From NCBI GenBank assembly GCA_964567755.1, contig CAZMNW010000011.1, positions 1 to 39,388 of the forward strand: a stretch of 39,388 bases of DNA. The letters are read 5' to 3'. Positions 33,553 through 39,388 of this stretch are shown here, one piece after another. The first letter of the stretch is position 1. The number at the start of each line of letters is the position of its first letter. The stretch comes from DASRJW01 sp964567755. GTDB lineage: Bacteria > Krumholzibacteriota > Krumholzibacteriia > G020349025. The notes under the pieces are model-generated. The model saw nothing but the letters and a program-made list of their open reading frames with translations. It was not told the DNA's origin and searched no databases. A program made the position numbers and the translations under genes.

Positions 33553-33670
33553 TCTCCGATCCGCCAGGCTTGGTTCCGATCGCCGTTTCTTCGTCGATTC
33601 CACCATGCTTGGTTCCGCCCGCCGCTTCGTCGCCGATCCGCCATGCTTGGTTCCGCCCGCCGCTTCGTCG
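33553..33670. repeat. 38-39-bp tandem repeat, three copies
   Basis: Three copies of a 38-39-bp unit, starting near 33553, 33592 and 33631. The first is the most diverged. The second and third share an exact 30-nt stretch (33603-33632 and 33641-33670), whose core is GCTTGGTTCCGCCCGCCGC. It lies between the dinB stop and the methyltransferase start. Read as minus-strand codons it repeats a GRNQAW-like peptide, but this is not supported as a gene. Confidence 0.75.
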
Positions 33671-33678
33671 CTCGGCCC

Positions 33679-34902
33679 TCACTCGACGTCGGGGGGACGG
33701 AAACTCGCATGCGCACCCGCACGCCGCAAGCGCTGTCCCGCCTCCAGCGAACGTGCGAGACCGATGGCATGCTCGCCATACTTGGAGCGGATGCGATCCA
33801 CGATCGGACTCTTCTGGTCGCCACGCGCCGCGAAGGTGAAGCGCAGCTGGCGCGCCGTATCGGACCGCACGAGCAGCTGCAAGCTGAGGCCCACCAAACG
33901 CACGCCGCGCTGCCAAAATCGCGACTCCTCCAAGAGCACTCTCGCCACCGCGAAGACATCCTCCGCGGTGTCGACCGCATGCGGCAGCACCCGGCCATGG
34001 GTGATGGTGAAGAAGCGCGGGTCGCGCAGCTTGAGAACGACACGTCGACCCGCCATCGACGCGCGTCGCGCCCGGTGTGCCACGCGTTCGCTCAACTCGC
34101 TCAGCAATGCTTCGATCGCGGTGCGATCGTAGAGATCGCGCTCGAGTGTGTGCTCGTGACCGATGGATCGCGCATCGGCTGCTTCATCGGGAGTCACCAC
34201 GCGCCAGCGGTCTTGCCCGCAAATCATGGCATGCAACGTCACGCCGGCGACTCCCAGCGCGCGCTCGAGGACGCGCACCGGTGTCCGCGCTACGTCACCA
34301 ACGGTGGTGCAGCCGAGCGCACGCAAGCGCAGCGCCGTTTTCTCGCCGACACCGAACAGCACGTCGAGAGGCCGGGGCCACAGCTGCTCCGGCACGTCGG
34401 CACGCCGCAGCAGCGTCAGCCCGCGTGGTTTGGCGAAAGACGAGCAGACCTTGGCCAGGTATTTCGAATCGCTGATCCCAAGGCTCGCCGTGAGCTGCAG
34501 TTCGGACTCGATGCATGCCATGATCCGCCGGCCCAGCACGCACACATCGCCCGCGGTCGTGAGTTCCAAGTAGGCCTCGTCGATGCTCGCGGGCTCGACG
34601 CGCGGCGAAAAGCGCTCCAGCAACCGATAGAGACGCACCGACGTATGCAGATAATGCGCCGAATTCCCGGGCACGAAGATGCCCGCCGGGCACAAGCGTT
34701 GCGCTTCGTGCGTCGGCATCCCCGCGCGCACGCCGAAGGCGCGGGCTTCGTACGACGCCGACGCCACCGCGCTTCGCGTTCCGGGTGCGCCGCCGACGAT
34801 GACCGGCCGTCCCCGCAAACGCGGATCGGCGCGCTGTTCGATGGCAGCGAAGAACGCATCCATGTCGACGTGAATCGCGTAACGCACGGGGGCCTCCGTC
34901 AT
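33679..34902 (-). CDS. dinB: DNA polymerase IV (Y-family)
   Basis: A 407-residue Y-family translesion polymerase. HVDMDAFFAAIE (11-22) holds the first catalytic Asp residues (13, 15), and SIDEAYLEL (106-114) the Asp-Glu pair (108-109). The HhH-type thumb region is FGVGEKTALRLRALGCTTVG and the little finger follows. The C-terminus has a 25-residue Arg-rich tail but no canonical beta-clamp QxxLF that I can see. The ATG at 34902 overlaps the DUF6504 stop as ATGA, so the two are translated together. It makes error-prone bypass synthesis in damaged cells. Confidence 0.93.
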   Translation of the reverse strand: MTEAPVRYAIHVDMDAFFAAIEQRADPRLRGRPVIVGGAPGTRSAVASASYEARAFGVRAGMPTHEAQRLCPAGIFVPGNSAHYLHTSVRLYRLLERFSPRVEPASIDEAYLELTTAGDVCVLGRRIMACIESELQLTASLGISDSKYLAKVCSSFAKPRGLTLLRRADVPEQLWPRPLDVLFGVGEKTALRLRALGCTTVGDVARTPVRVLERALGVAGVTLHAMICGQDRWRVVTPDEAADARSIGHEHTLERDLYDRTAIEALLSELSERVAHRARRASMAGRRVVLKLRDPRFFTITHGRVLPHAVDTAEDVFAVARVLLEESRFWQRGVRLVGLSLQLLVRSDTARQLRFTFAARGDQKSPIVDRIRSKYGEHAIGLARSLEAGQRLRRAGAHASFRPPDVE

Positions 34903-35150
34903 GCGTCGAGGGATGCCTTGCTCAGGACCCAAACGAAATCGCCGCTGTGAAAGCGCAGTTCGAAATAGTCGTCGTTGTCGGTGAGCACCGAGAAGTGCAG
35001 GCGCCGGTACTGGCCTTCGCGGTCTTCCCAGGCTCCGGTCACCTTGGCGATGCGGAAAACGCTCTGGTTCCAGCGGAAACGGAACGGCTCGACGCGCCCC
35101 CCGGCGAAGCGCACCAGCACTTCGATGGGCTCCTGAATCGACTCGATCAT
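34899..35150 (-). CDS. DUF6504-like small protein coupled to dinB
   Basis: An 83-residue protein. It contains EPIEVLVRFAGGRVEPFRFR, then WNQSVFRIAKVTGAWEDREG, and ends FELRFHSGDFVWVLSKASL. This resembles DUF6504 proteins, which are found beside Y-family polymerase genes. It is a small all-beta protein with many aromatic and basic residues. The ATG at 35150 follows GAGG at 9 nt; an earlier in-frame ATG at 35180 is possible. Its stop overlaps the dinB ATG (34899-34902). The function is unknown, but the coupling suggests a dinB accessory or regulator. Confidence 0.7.
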   Translation of the reverse strand: MIESIQEPIEVLVRFAGGRVEPFRFRWNQSVFRIAKVTGAWEDREGQYRRLHFSVLTDNDDYFELRFHSGDFVWVLSKASLDA

Positions 35151-35273
35151 GCGCGTGCACCTCGATGGCTGCAGGATCATTGCCCAGGCGCGCACGGCAC
35201 CTGAGTCAAGGTGCCCGGCAAACGCCAAGCACCACGGTTTCGCAGCACACGTCCAGGGGGAGAGGGCCTCGAA

Positions 35274-35302
35274 AATATACTAAACAAACGATTAGGTATC
35301 AA
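35274..35302 (-). promoter_or_regulatory. Near-consensus promoter of the DUF6504-dinB operon
   Basis: On the minus strand TTGATA (35297-35302) is followed after 17 nt by TATATT (35274-35279). The leader to the DUF6504 ATG (35150) would be about 115 nt. It lies in an AT-rich island. Confidence 0.65.
35280..35295. promoter_or_regulatory. Operator-like inverted repeat in the dinB promoter spacer
   Basis: CTAAAC (35280-35285) and GATTAG (35290-35295) are inverse complements at 5 of 6 positions around AAAC. The site lies wholly in the spacer of the dinB-operon promoter. It does not match the classic CTGT-N8-ACAG or GAAC-N4-GTTC LexA boxes, so identity of any repressor is open. Confidence 0.4.
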
Positions 35303-35642
35303 GCCTGGGTGGCCCTAGTTCGAGCGGGCTCCAGCCCCCTAAGGGCACGCATGGCCCTCGACTCCCCTCGAGCAGGCACGGCCCCGACTCCCTCGGGGTG
35401 GGGCACGGTCATCAGATCGAGCCCTGCCGACACGGGTCACCGACAACATCGAAGCCTCGGTGGGCGACAAGTTTCCCGCCTGCCGTTCCATTCCATCAGA
35501 AGATCCTGTTTGGCCTGCGTGGGAGCCCTGAAAAGGGCATATGTTGATGGAGGAGCACACTTCGGCGGCCCGGTATCGCGCCGAACCGCCGCCCTCGGGG
35601 CCGCCGCGCGGTGGTCTTAAGCCTGGTCTTTTGGAGGCGAGC

Positions 35643-36905
35643 ATGAAACCGGGACGCCGGGTCTTCGTCATCGGAGGCGCCCACAGCGGCTTCATCGGCA
35701 AATTCCATCCTGACTTCATCTGGAAGGGCCATCCGGATCATGGCAAGCGGCAGAACCCCACCCTCGAGCAGCACCTGAAGACCGCGGTCATCGCCGCGCT
35801 CGAGAAGACGGGAGTTCCCGCAGCGGCAGTGCAGAAAGGCTACGTCGGCAACTTCACCGGCGAGCTGTTCGCGAAGCAAGGTCATCTCGGCGCCGTGATC
35901 GCCGGCGCGCATCCAGATCTCAAGCACAAGCCCTTCGCGCGCCTCGAGGGTGCGTGCGCTTCGGGTGGCCTGGCGCTCGTGACCGGCGTCGACGCCATCG
36001 CCGCCGGCTACGATGTCATCCTCGTCAGTGGCGCCGAGGTGCAAACGACGGTGAGCGCCGCAGAAGGGGCCGATTATCTCGCGCGCGCCGCCCACTACGA
36101 AACACAGCGATCCTGCGATCCATTCACCTTCCCCTGTCTGTTCGCGCGGCGCGCCAAGGCGGTTCGTACGGCCTATCGGCTGAGCGAAGAAGACATCGCG
36201 CGCGTCGTGGTCAAAGCCTACGCCAACGCCAACAAGAATCCGCACGCTCACATGCAAGCCGTGCGCATGACGCTCGAGAATGCCAGCCGCGCTTCCGACA
36301 AGAACCCTGCATTCCTCGAAAACAACGAGTTCCGCGATTTCATGAAGGTGAGCGATTGCTCGCAGGTTTCGGACGGCGCCTCCGCGCTAGTGCTGCTCTC
36401 GGAGGCCGGCTTACGCCAGTTGGGCAAGCGCGCCAGCGACGCCGTCGAGATCGTCGCCTATGGACATGCCACGGCACCGCTCGACGAGATCCCGGATCCG
36501 CTCGAGCTCACCACCACGCGTGTCGCGGCCCTTGAAGCCTATCGCGACGCCGGTGTCGCACCGCAAGAGATCGGCGTCGCCGAAGTGCACGATTGTTTCA
36601 GCGTCACGGAGATCTTGATGTACGAGGCACTCGGTTTCGCCGCCAAAGGCCATGGCATCGATTTAGCCAAGGACAGCAGCACGACGCTCGCAGGCCGCAT
36701 TCCGGTCAACACCGGCGGCGGGTTGCTCGCCTTCGGCCACCCCGTGGGGGCCACTGGCGTCAAGCAAGCGCTCGAGATCTTCAAGCAGTTGAAAGGACAG
36801 GCCGGCGACTACCAGATCGCCGCCCGCCCACGATGGGGCATCGCAGCCAACATGGGCGGTGACGATCGCACTTCCGTGGTCACGGTGTACTCCAACGTCA
36901 CCTGA
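35643..36905 (+). CDS. SCP-x-type thiolase / acetyl-CoA acetyltransferase-like
   Basis: A 420-residue thiolase-fold enzyme. The catalytic Cys is Cys105 in LEGACASGGLAL. His316 in EVHDCFSVTE and His366 in GHPVGATG complete the site. The C-terminus ANMGGDDRTSVVTVYS lacks the second catalytic Cys of classical thiolases and resembles the SCP-x/archaeal lipid-transfer thiolase group, which often works with DUF35 OB-fold partners. No such partner is next to it. The ATG at 35643 is preceded by GGAGG at 6 nt. The frame is open upstream to 35541 but has no better start. Confidence 0.85.
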   Translation: MKPGRRVFVIGGAHSGFIGKFHPDFIWKGHPDHGKRQNPTLEQHLKTAVIAALEKTGVPAAAVQKGYVGNFTGELFAKQGHLGAVIAGAHPDLKHKPFARLEGACASGGLALVTGVDAIAAGYDVILVSGAEVQTTVSAAEGADYLARAAHYETQRSCDPFTFPCLFARRAKAVRTAYRLSEEDIARVVVKAYANANKNPHAHMQAVRMTLENASRASDKNPAFLENNEFRDFMKVSDCSQVSDGASALVLLSEAGLRQLGKRASDAVEIVAYGHATAPLDEIPDPLELTTTRVAALEAYRDAGVAPQEIGVAEVHDCFSVTEILMYEALGFAAKGHGIDLAKDSSTTLAGRIPVNTGGGLLAFGHPVGATGVKQALEIFKQLKGQAGDYQIAARPRWGIAANMGGDDRTSVVTVYSNVT

Positions 36906-37096
36906 AAAGGACGCGGTCGCAAGGTCAGCAAGCCGTCATGGATGAATCACGCCTCGGCGAGCAGCAACTGCCGGTTGCCTGCATGTGTGACGCAACTCGC
37001 ATGCGACTGCATGCCTAACGCGACTCCGTGTAGCACCAATCCTTCGATTTGATCTCGTCCCAGGTCGCCTTCGACACGGGGGCTGGATCCAACGCA

Positions 37097-37147
37097 CATT
37101 ACGCAACACGCCGTGTGGGCGCGGCTCCTCGTTCGAGGAGCGTAATG
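37097..37147. repeat. Nested inverted repeat, cruciform-like
   Basis: Outer arms CATTACGC (37097-37104) and GCGTAATG (37140-37147) are perfect 8-bp complements. Inside is a second perfect stem CTCCTCG (37125-37131)/CGAGGAG (37134-37140) that overlaps the outer arm by one base, and a small ACACG/CGTGT stem at about 37106-37116. The whole could fold as a three-way junction. No T-run follows. Confidence 0.55.
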
Positions 37148-37165
37148 GCACGATGGCCTCTCGTG

Positions 37166-37184
37166 GTGTAAACGTGGTTTACAC
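37166..37184. promoter_or_regulatory. Palindrome 1 of 3, perfect
   Basis: GTGTAAAC and GTTTACAC are perfect 8-bp inverse complements with a 3-nt spacer (GTG). It is the best copy of the three related palindromes upstream of the HNH-type gene. Confidence 0.65.
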
Positions 37185-37236
37185 TCACGAATCCGCCTGC
37201 CATAGCACCACTCCAAGGTATGACAGACCCTCGAAG

Positions 37237-37253
37237 TGTAAACGCCGTTTACA
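37237..37253. promoter_or_regulatory. Palindrome 2 of 3, perfect
   Basis: TGTAAAC and GTTTACA are perfect 7-bp inverse complements with a 3-nt spacer (GCC). The following TCCACGCACTCGCATGAG is repeated, with changes, after palindrome 3, giving a 39-bp direct-repeat period. Confidence 0.65.
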
Positions 37254-37275
37254 TCCACGCACTCGCATGAGCTGA

Positions 37276-37292
37276 TGTCAACATCGATTACA
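37276..37292. promoter_or_regulatory. Palindrome 3 of 3, degenerate
   Basis: TGTCAAC and GATTACA with a 3-nt spacer match the TGTAAAC/GTTTACA pattern with two mismatched pairs. It starts exactly 39 nt after palindrome 2. Confidence 0.5.
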
Positions 37293-37380
37293 TCCACCCA
37301 TTCGCATTAGCGGTTGGCGCGAAAGTTATTCGACACGAAGCTTTTGACTGAATTGTTAGCGATCACTTTCATCATACCTC

Positions 37381-37409
37381 TTGACATTCGACTCGTCCTT
37401 TTCTATCTT
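37381..37409 (+). promoter_or_regulatory. Sigma-70-type promoter of the HNH-type gene
   Basis: TTGACA (37381-37386) is followed after 17 nt by TATCTT (37404-37409). The ATG at 37456 is 46 nt downstream. Local AT content is above the window average. Confidence 0.6.
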
Positions 37410-37455
37410 CAGTTCAGCCTCCTCCCAAGAGTCCGTTTCTTCCAGGTGGGTAACC

Positions 37456-39388
37456 ATGGGTGTGGAGATCGCGATGCCGTCAGAAGCAACCGAAGCCGCG
37501 CTGCGCCCACAAGGTTCGTGCAGCGCCGCGGAGATTTCTGCCGATCGTCAAGCAGCCTTCGCGACTCCTGCCCCGGGCGCGGCGAGCGAAGCCAGCACCA
37601 TTCGTGTGACCGGCATTCGGGCTGCCATGAAGCAACCGTCGATCCCGTTCACGGTGCTCACAGGCGATCGCCTTCTTTGTCGACTCGCAGCTCTCGGCGA
37701 CTCGATCGCGGTACCGATGGCCCGAGCCGCGTTCGCGATCACGGAGCGTGAGGCTTGGATTGCCTGTGGATATCAGAACACCTTCGACTTCGCCCGTGAG
37801 CGGCTTGACCGTGACCAGCGTTGGCTCCGCAATCTCGTGCGCTTGTATCAGACGCTGGAAACGCATCCCGCGGTCGCTGCGGCATTGTGTGGCACTGATG
37901 GCGGTCCGCTTCTCGGACAGATGGCGGCGATTCAGATCGGCCTCGTGGCGACTGCCTCCGATGTGAGATCCTGGATCGAGCGCGCGCGCCGAATCACCTT
38001 CGAGGAGCTGCGTGGTGAAGTCGCTCGACACCTTGCTCGCGGCGCTGGCGACCAAGCGCCCGGCGACGACGGTCAATCTGCCTCGGATTCCCCGGCCACA
38101 AGCTCCGAGGCGCCATCGTTAGAGGATGTGCTGGACGAGCCTCGTATCCCGGTGCGGCAGATGGTGCCGCCGGACATCAAGATCGCCTTCGACGACGCGC
38201 TCGAGCTCTATCGCGCGGTTGCAGGTCTCGATGCCGGTCCCACGGCCTTCGTCGTGGCGCTCGGCGCCGAGGTCACGAGCAGCGGCCTCGCGCTGCCGGA
38301 AGATTTCCACCCCAGATTTCATGGCACGAGACCCGACTATAAGAAGAAGCGCACAGGTCAGAAATGGAACCATCTGGCTGCCGGCGTGAGCACGAAACGC
38401 GCGATCGAGGGCCTGGGCTCGGGGCTTGGGCCCCTCTCGGAGCTCGCTTCACCTGCGACCCGCCGCACCCATCGACACTTGACCGAGTTCGCCGATCTGC
38501 AAGCTCGACTCGAACGTCTCGAGCGCAAGCTCGCAATCGAGTTCGGAGGTGCGGCGCGGGTCGAGAATTCTGACGATGATGGCGCTGCGGGTGAAACCCA
38601 AGCGAAGGTCGACGCTGGGGACAGCTTCGAAGCCGAGATCATGGATGGGTATGCGACCAGGTCTGCAGCCTGGATCGTGGATGGGATCGCGCACGCACGG
38701 GTGCAGGTCCTGTCTTGGTCGCGCAAGCGCGACCTCAAACGTCTCGCCGGGGTTCTCGGGACTCTCATCCGACTGCAGAGCACCATCGAGATGGACATCG
38801 CCGATCTCTTGCTCGAGCTCGACGAGCACCGGGCCTGGAAATGGCTCGGCTTCGAGGACCTCGAACACTACGCCGAGGAACGTCTCGGCATGGGTCGATC
38901 GACCGCACGCAAGCGCGTCTGGCTGTCACGGAGTCTTCGGCATCGGTCCGAGATCCGCGGTGCCTTCGAAGACGGAGTCCTCGGGTTGGTTGCCACCCAG
39001 TGCGCCGTCGTCGCCTTGCGCGATGCCCGGCCCGACGCTGCGCTTCAGAGACAATGGATCGAGAACGCCCGCGACCGGACCGTGAAGGGCCTGTGGGACG
39101 ACATCCGGCTGGTCAAGCGCAACCACTTGCTCCGATGCGTCGACGTGGCCCGCAGCTTGACCCCGGGTCTTGCTCCACGTTTTCCTGGACAAAAAGCCGC
39201 AGAATCGACTTCCGCTCCACGTTCTCCGAGTCGCGGAGCGGCAGATGCGGTCGATGGTAGAAATGCTCCCCGTTTTCCGGATCCGCCACCCGACCCGCGC
39301 GCTCCACATCACTTCGCGCCCCCCAGCGACGCCGAATGGCGCGCTTCGCTGCGCTTCGGGCCCGGACAAACCTTCGATTCCGTTTTCG
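37456..39388 (+). CDS. Large HNH-endonuclease-like protein, 3' end outside the window
   Basis: This frame has no stop from 37456 to the window end (644 codons), so the C-terminus is missing. AGGTGG (37444-37449) lies 6 nt before the ATG. Residues about 92-193 and 449-556 are two copies of one helical module: GYQNTFDFARERLDRD in the first lines up with GFEDLEHYAEERLGMG in the second. In each, a basic HTH-like helix follows, then WIERARRITFEELRGEV or WIENARDRTVKGLWDDI. After the first module comes MVPPDIKIAFDDALELYR, and the second is followed by HHFAPPSDAEWRASLR, again parallel. This layout occurs in large bacterial proteins that end in an HNH nuclease motif; that motif would lie beyond the window, so nuclease activity is inference. 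Confidence 0.65.
   Translation, partial: MGVEIAMPSEATEAALRPQGSCSAAEISADRQAAFATPAPGAASEASTIRVTGIRAAMKQPSIPFTVLTGDRLLCRLAALGDSIAVPMARAAFAITEREAWIACGYQNTFDFARERLDRDQRWLRNLVRLYQTLETHPAVAAALCGTDGGPLLGQMAAIQIGLVATASDVRSWIERARRITFEELRGEVARHLARGAGDQAPGDDGQSASDSPATSSEAPSLEDVLDEPRIPVRQMVPPDIKIAFDDALELYRAVAGLDAGPTAFVVALGAEVTSSGLALPEDFHPRFHGTRPDYKKKRTGQKWNHLAAGVSTKRAIEGLGSGLGPLSELASPATRRTHRHLTEFADLQARLERLERKLAIEFGGAARVENSDDDGAAGETQAKVDAGDSFEAEIMDGYATRSAAWIVDGIAHARVQVLSWSRKRDLKRLAGVLGTLIRLQSTIEMDIADLLLELDEHRAWKWLGFEDLEHYAEERLGMGRSTARKRVWLSRSLRHRSEIRGAFEDGVLGLVATQCAVVALRDARPDAALQRQWIENARDRTVKGLWDDIRLVKRNHLLRCVDVARSLTPGLAPRFPGQKAAESTSAPRSPSRGAADAVDGRNAPRFPDPPPDPRAPHHFAPPSDAEWRASLRFGPGQTFDSVF

Larger units (their letters stand above)
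35151..35642. other. Intergenic stretch between DUF6504-dinB and the thiolase
   Basis: About 490 bp. It holds the minus-strand promoter at 35274-35302 and an AT-rich island (35270-35300) in a GC-rich surrounding. The right part, 35340-35560, is GC-rich with no recognisable coding signal. Confidence 0.4.
36906..37455. other. Structured intergenic region before the HNH-type gene
   Basis: 550 bp without a supported gene. It holds a nested inverted repeat at 37097-37147, three related palindromes at 37166-37292 and a promoter at 37381-37409. A minus-strand frame ending at 36947 is open but looks unlike a real protein. Confidence 0.5.

Noticed and set aside
33553..33670. CRISPR-like array
   Set aside because: The units are directly adjacent with no unique spacers between them, so this is a tandem repeat and not a CRISPR array.
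37013..37319. Possible integron attC-like site starting at GCCTAAC
   Set aside because: No matching GTTRRRY core was found downstream at a suitable distance, and the palindromes do not follow the attC layout.

Overview
The window is 39.4 kb of high-GC bacterial DNA with no rRNA or tRNA that I can recognise, so taxonomy rests on protein families. A large secreted protein ends in a FlgD/T9SS-type Ig-like C-terminal domain. Next to it are a multi-SLBB polysaccharide export protein, a DHOR-type dihaem oxidoreductase and a two-module helical protein of the HNH-associated type. Together these suggest a high-GC member of the FCB-related candidate phyla (Eisenbacteria or Krumholzibacteria-like). This placement is inference.

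Region 1 (1-3.9 kb) looks eroded. A ferritin-like di-iron protein, a small four-cysteine protein and a pterin-4a-carbinolamine dehydratase lie head to tail, but the first and third are frameshifted and the dehydratase has lost its C-terminus. A frameshifted ArsR remnant lies further on. Between them is an intact DUF4143 ATPase with a consensus-like leaderless promoter overlapping a perfect palindrome. An intact DUF1697 gene closes the region.

Region 2 (4.1-13.4 kb) carries envelope and secreted functions: a putative outer-membrane protein, a secreted S33-type alpha/beta hydrolase, the FlgD-tailed protein, a polytopic membrane protein, the dihaem oxidoreductase and two small membrane proteins.

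Region 3 (13.4-25.2 kb, all minus strand) holds, in transcription order, Wzz, Wzx, Wzy, a family-4 glycosyltransferase and a lipoprotein, with ATGA start/stop overlaps at Wzx-Wzy and glycosyltransferase-lipoprotein. Then come guaB, a queuosine-tRNA mannosyltransferase homologue, NfeD, FloA and a small membrane-anchored protein. The first five form a Wzx/Wzy-type exopolysaccharide locus without its initiating transferase. NfeD and FloA are a known membrane-microdomain pair.

Region 4 (25.4-30.0 kb) continues the polysaccharide theme: a plus-strand secreted TIM-barrel-like protein, a minus-strand SLBB outer-membrane exporter with six repeats, and a plus-strand TIGR04282/DUF2064 transferase.

Region 5 (30.1-35.2 kb, minus) is DUF6504, dinB, a SAM methyltransferase, DUF72 and a MATE exporter. 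A near-consensus promoter lies before DUF6504-dinB, and a 38-39-bp tandem repeat lies between dinB and the methyltransferase.

Region 6 (35.6-39.4 kb, plus) is an SCP-x-type thiolase, then a structured intergenic region with three related palindromes and a TTGACA promoter, then a gene that stays open to the window edge (644 codons). That gene contains two copies of a helical module typical of large HNH-endonuclease-like proteins; its C-terminus, where an HNH motif would be expected, is outside the window.
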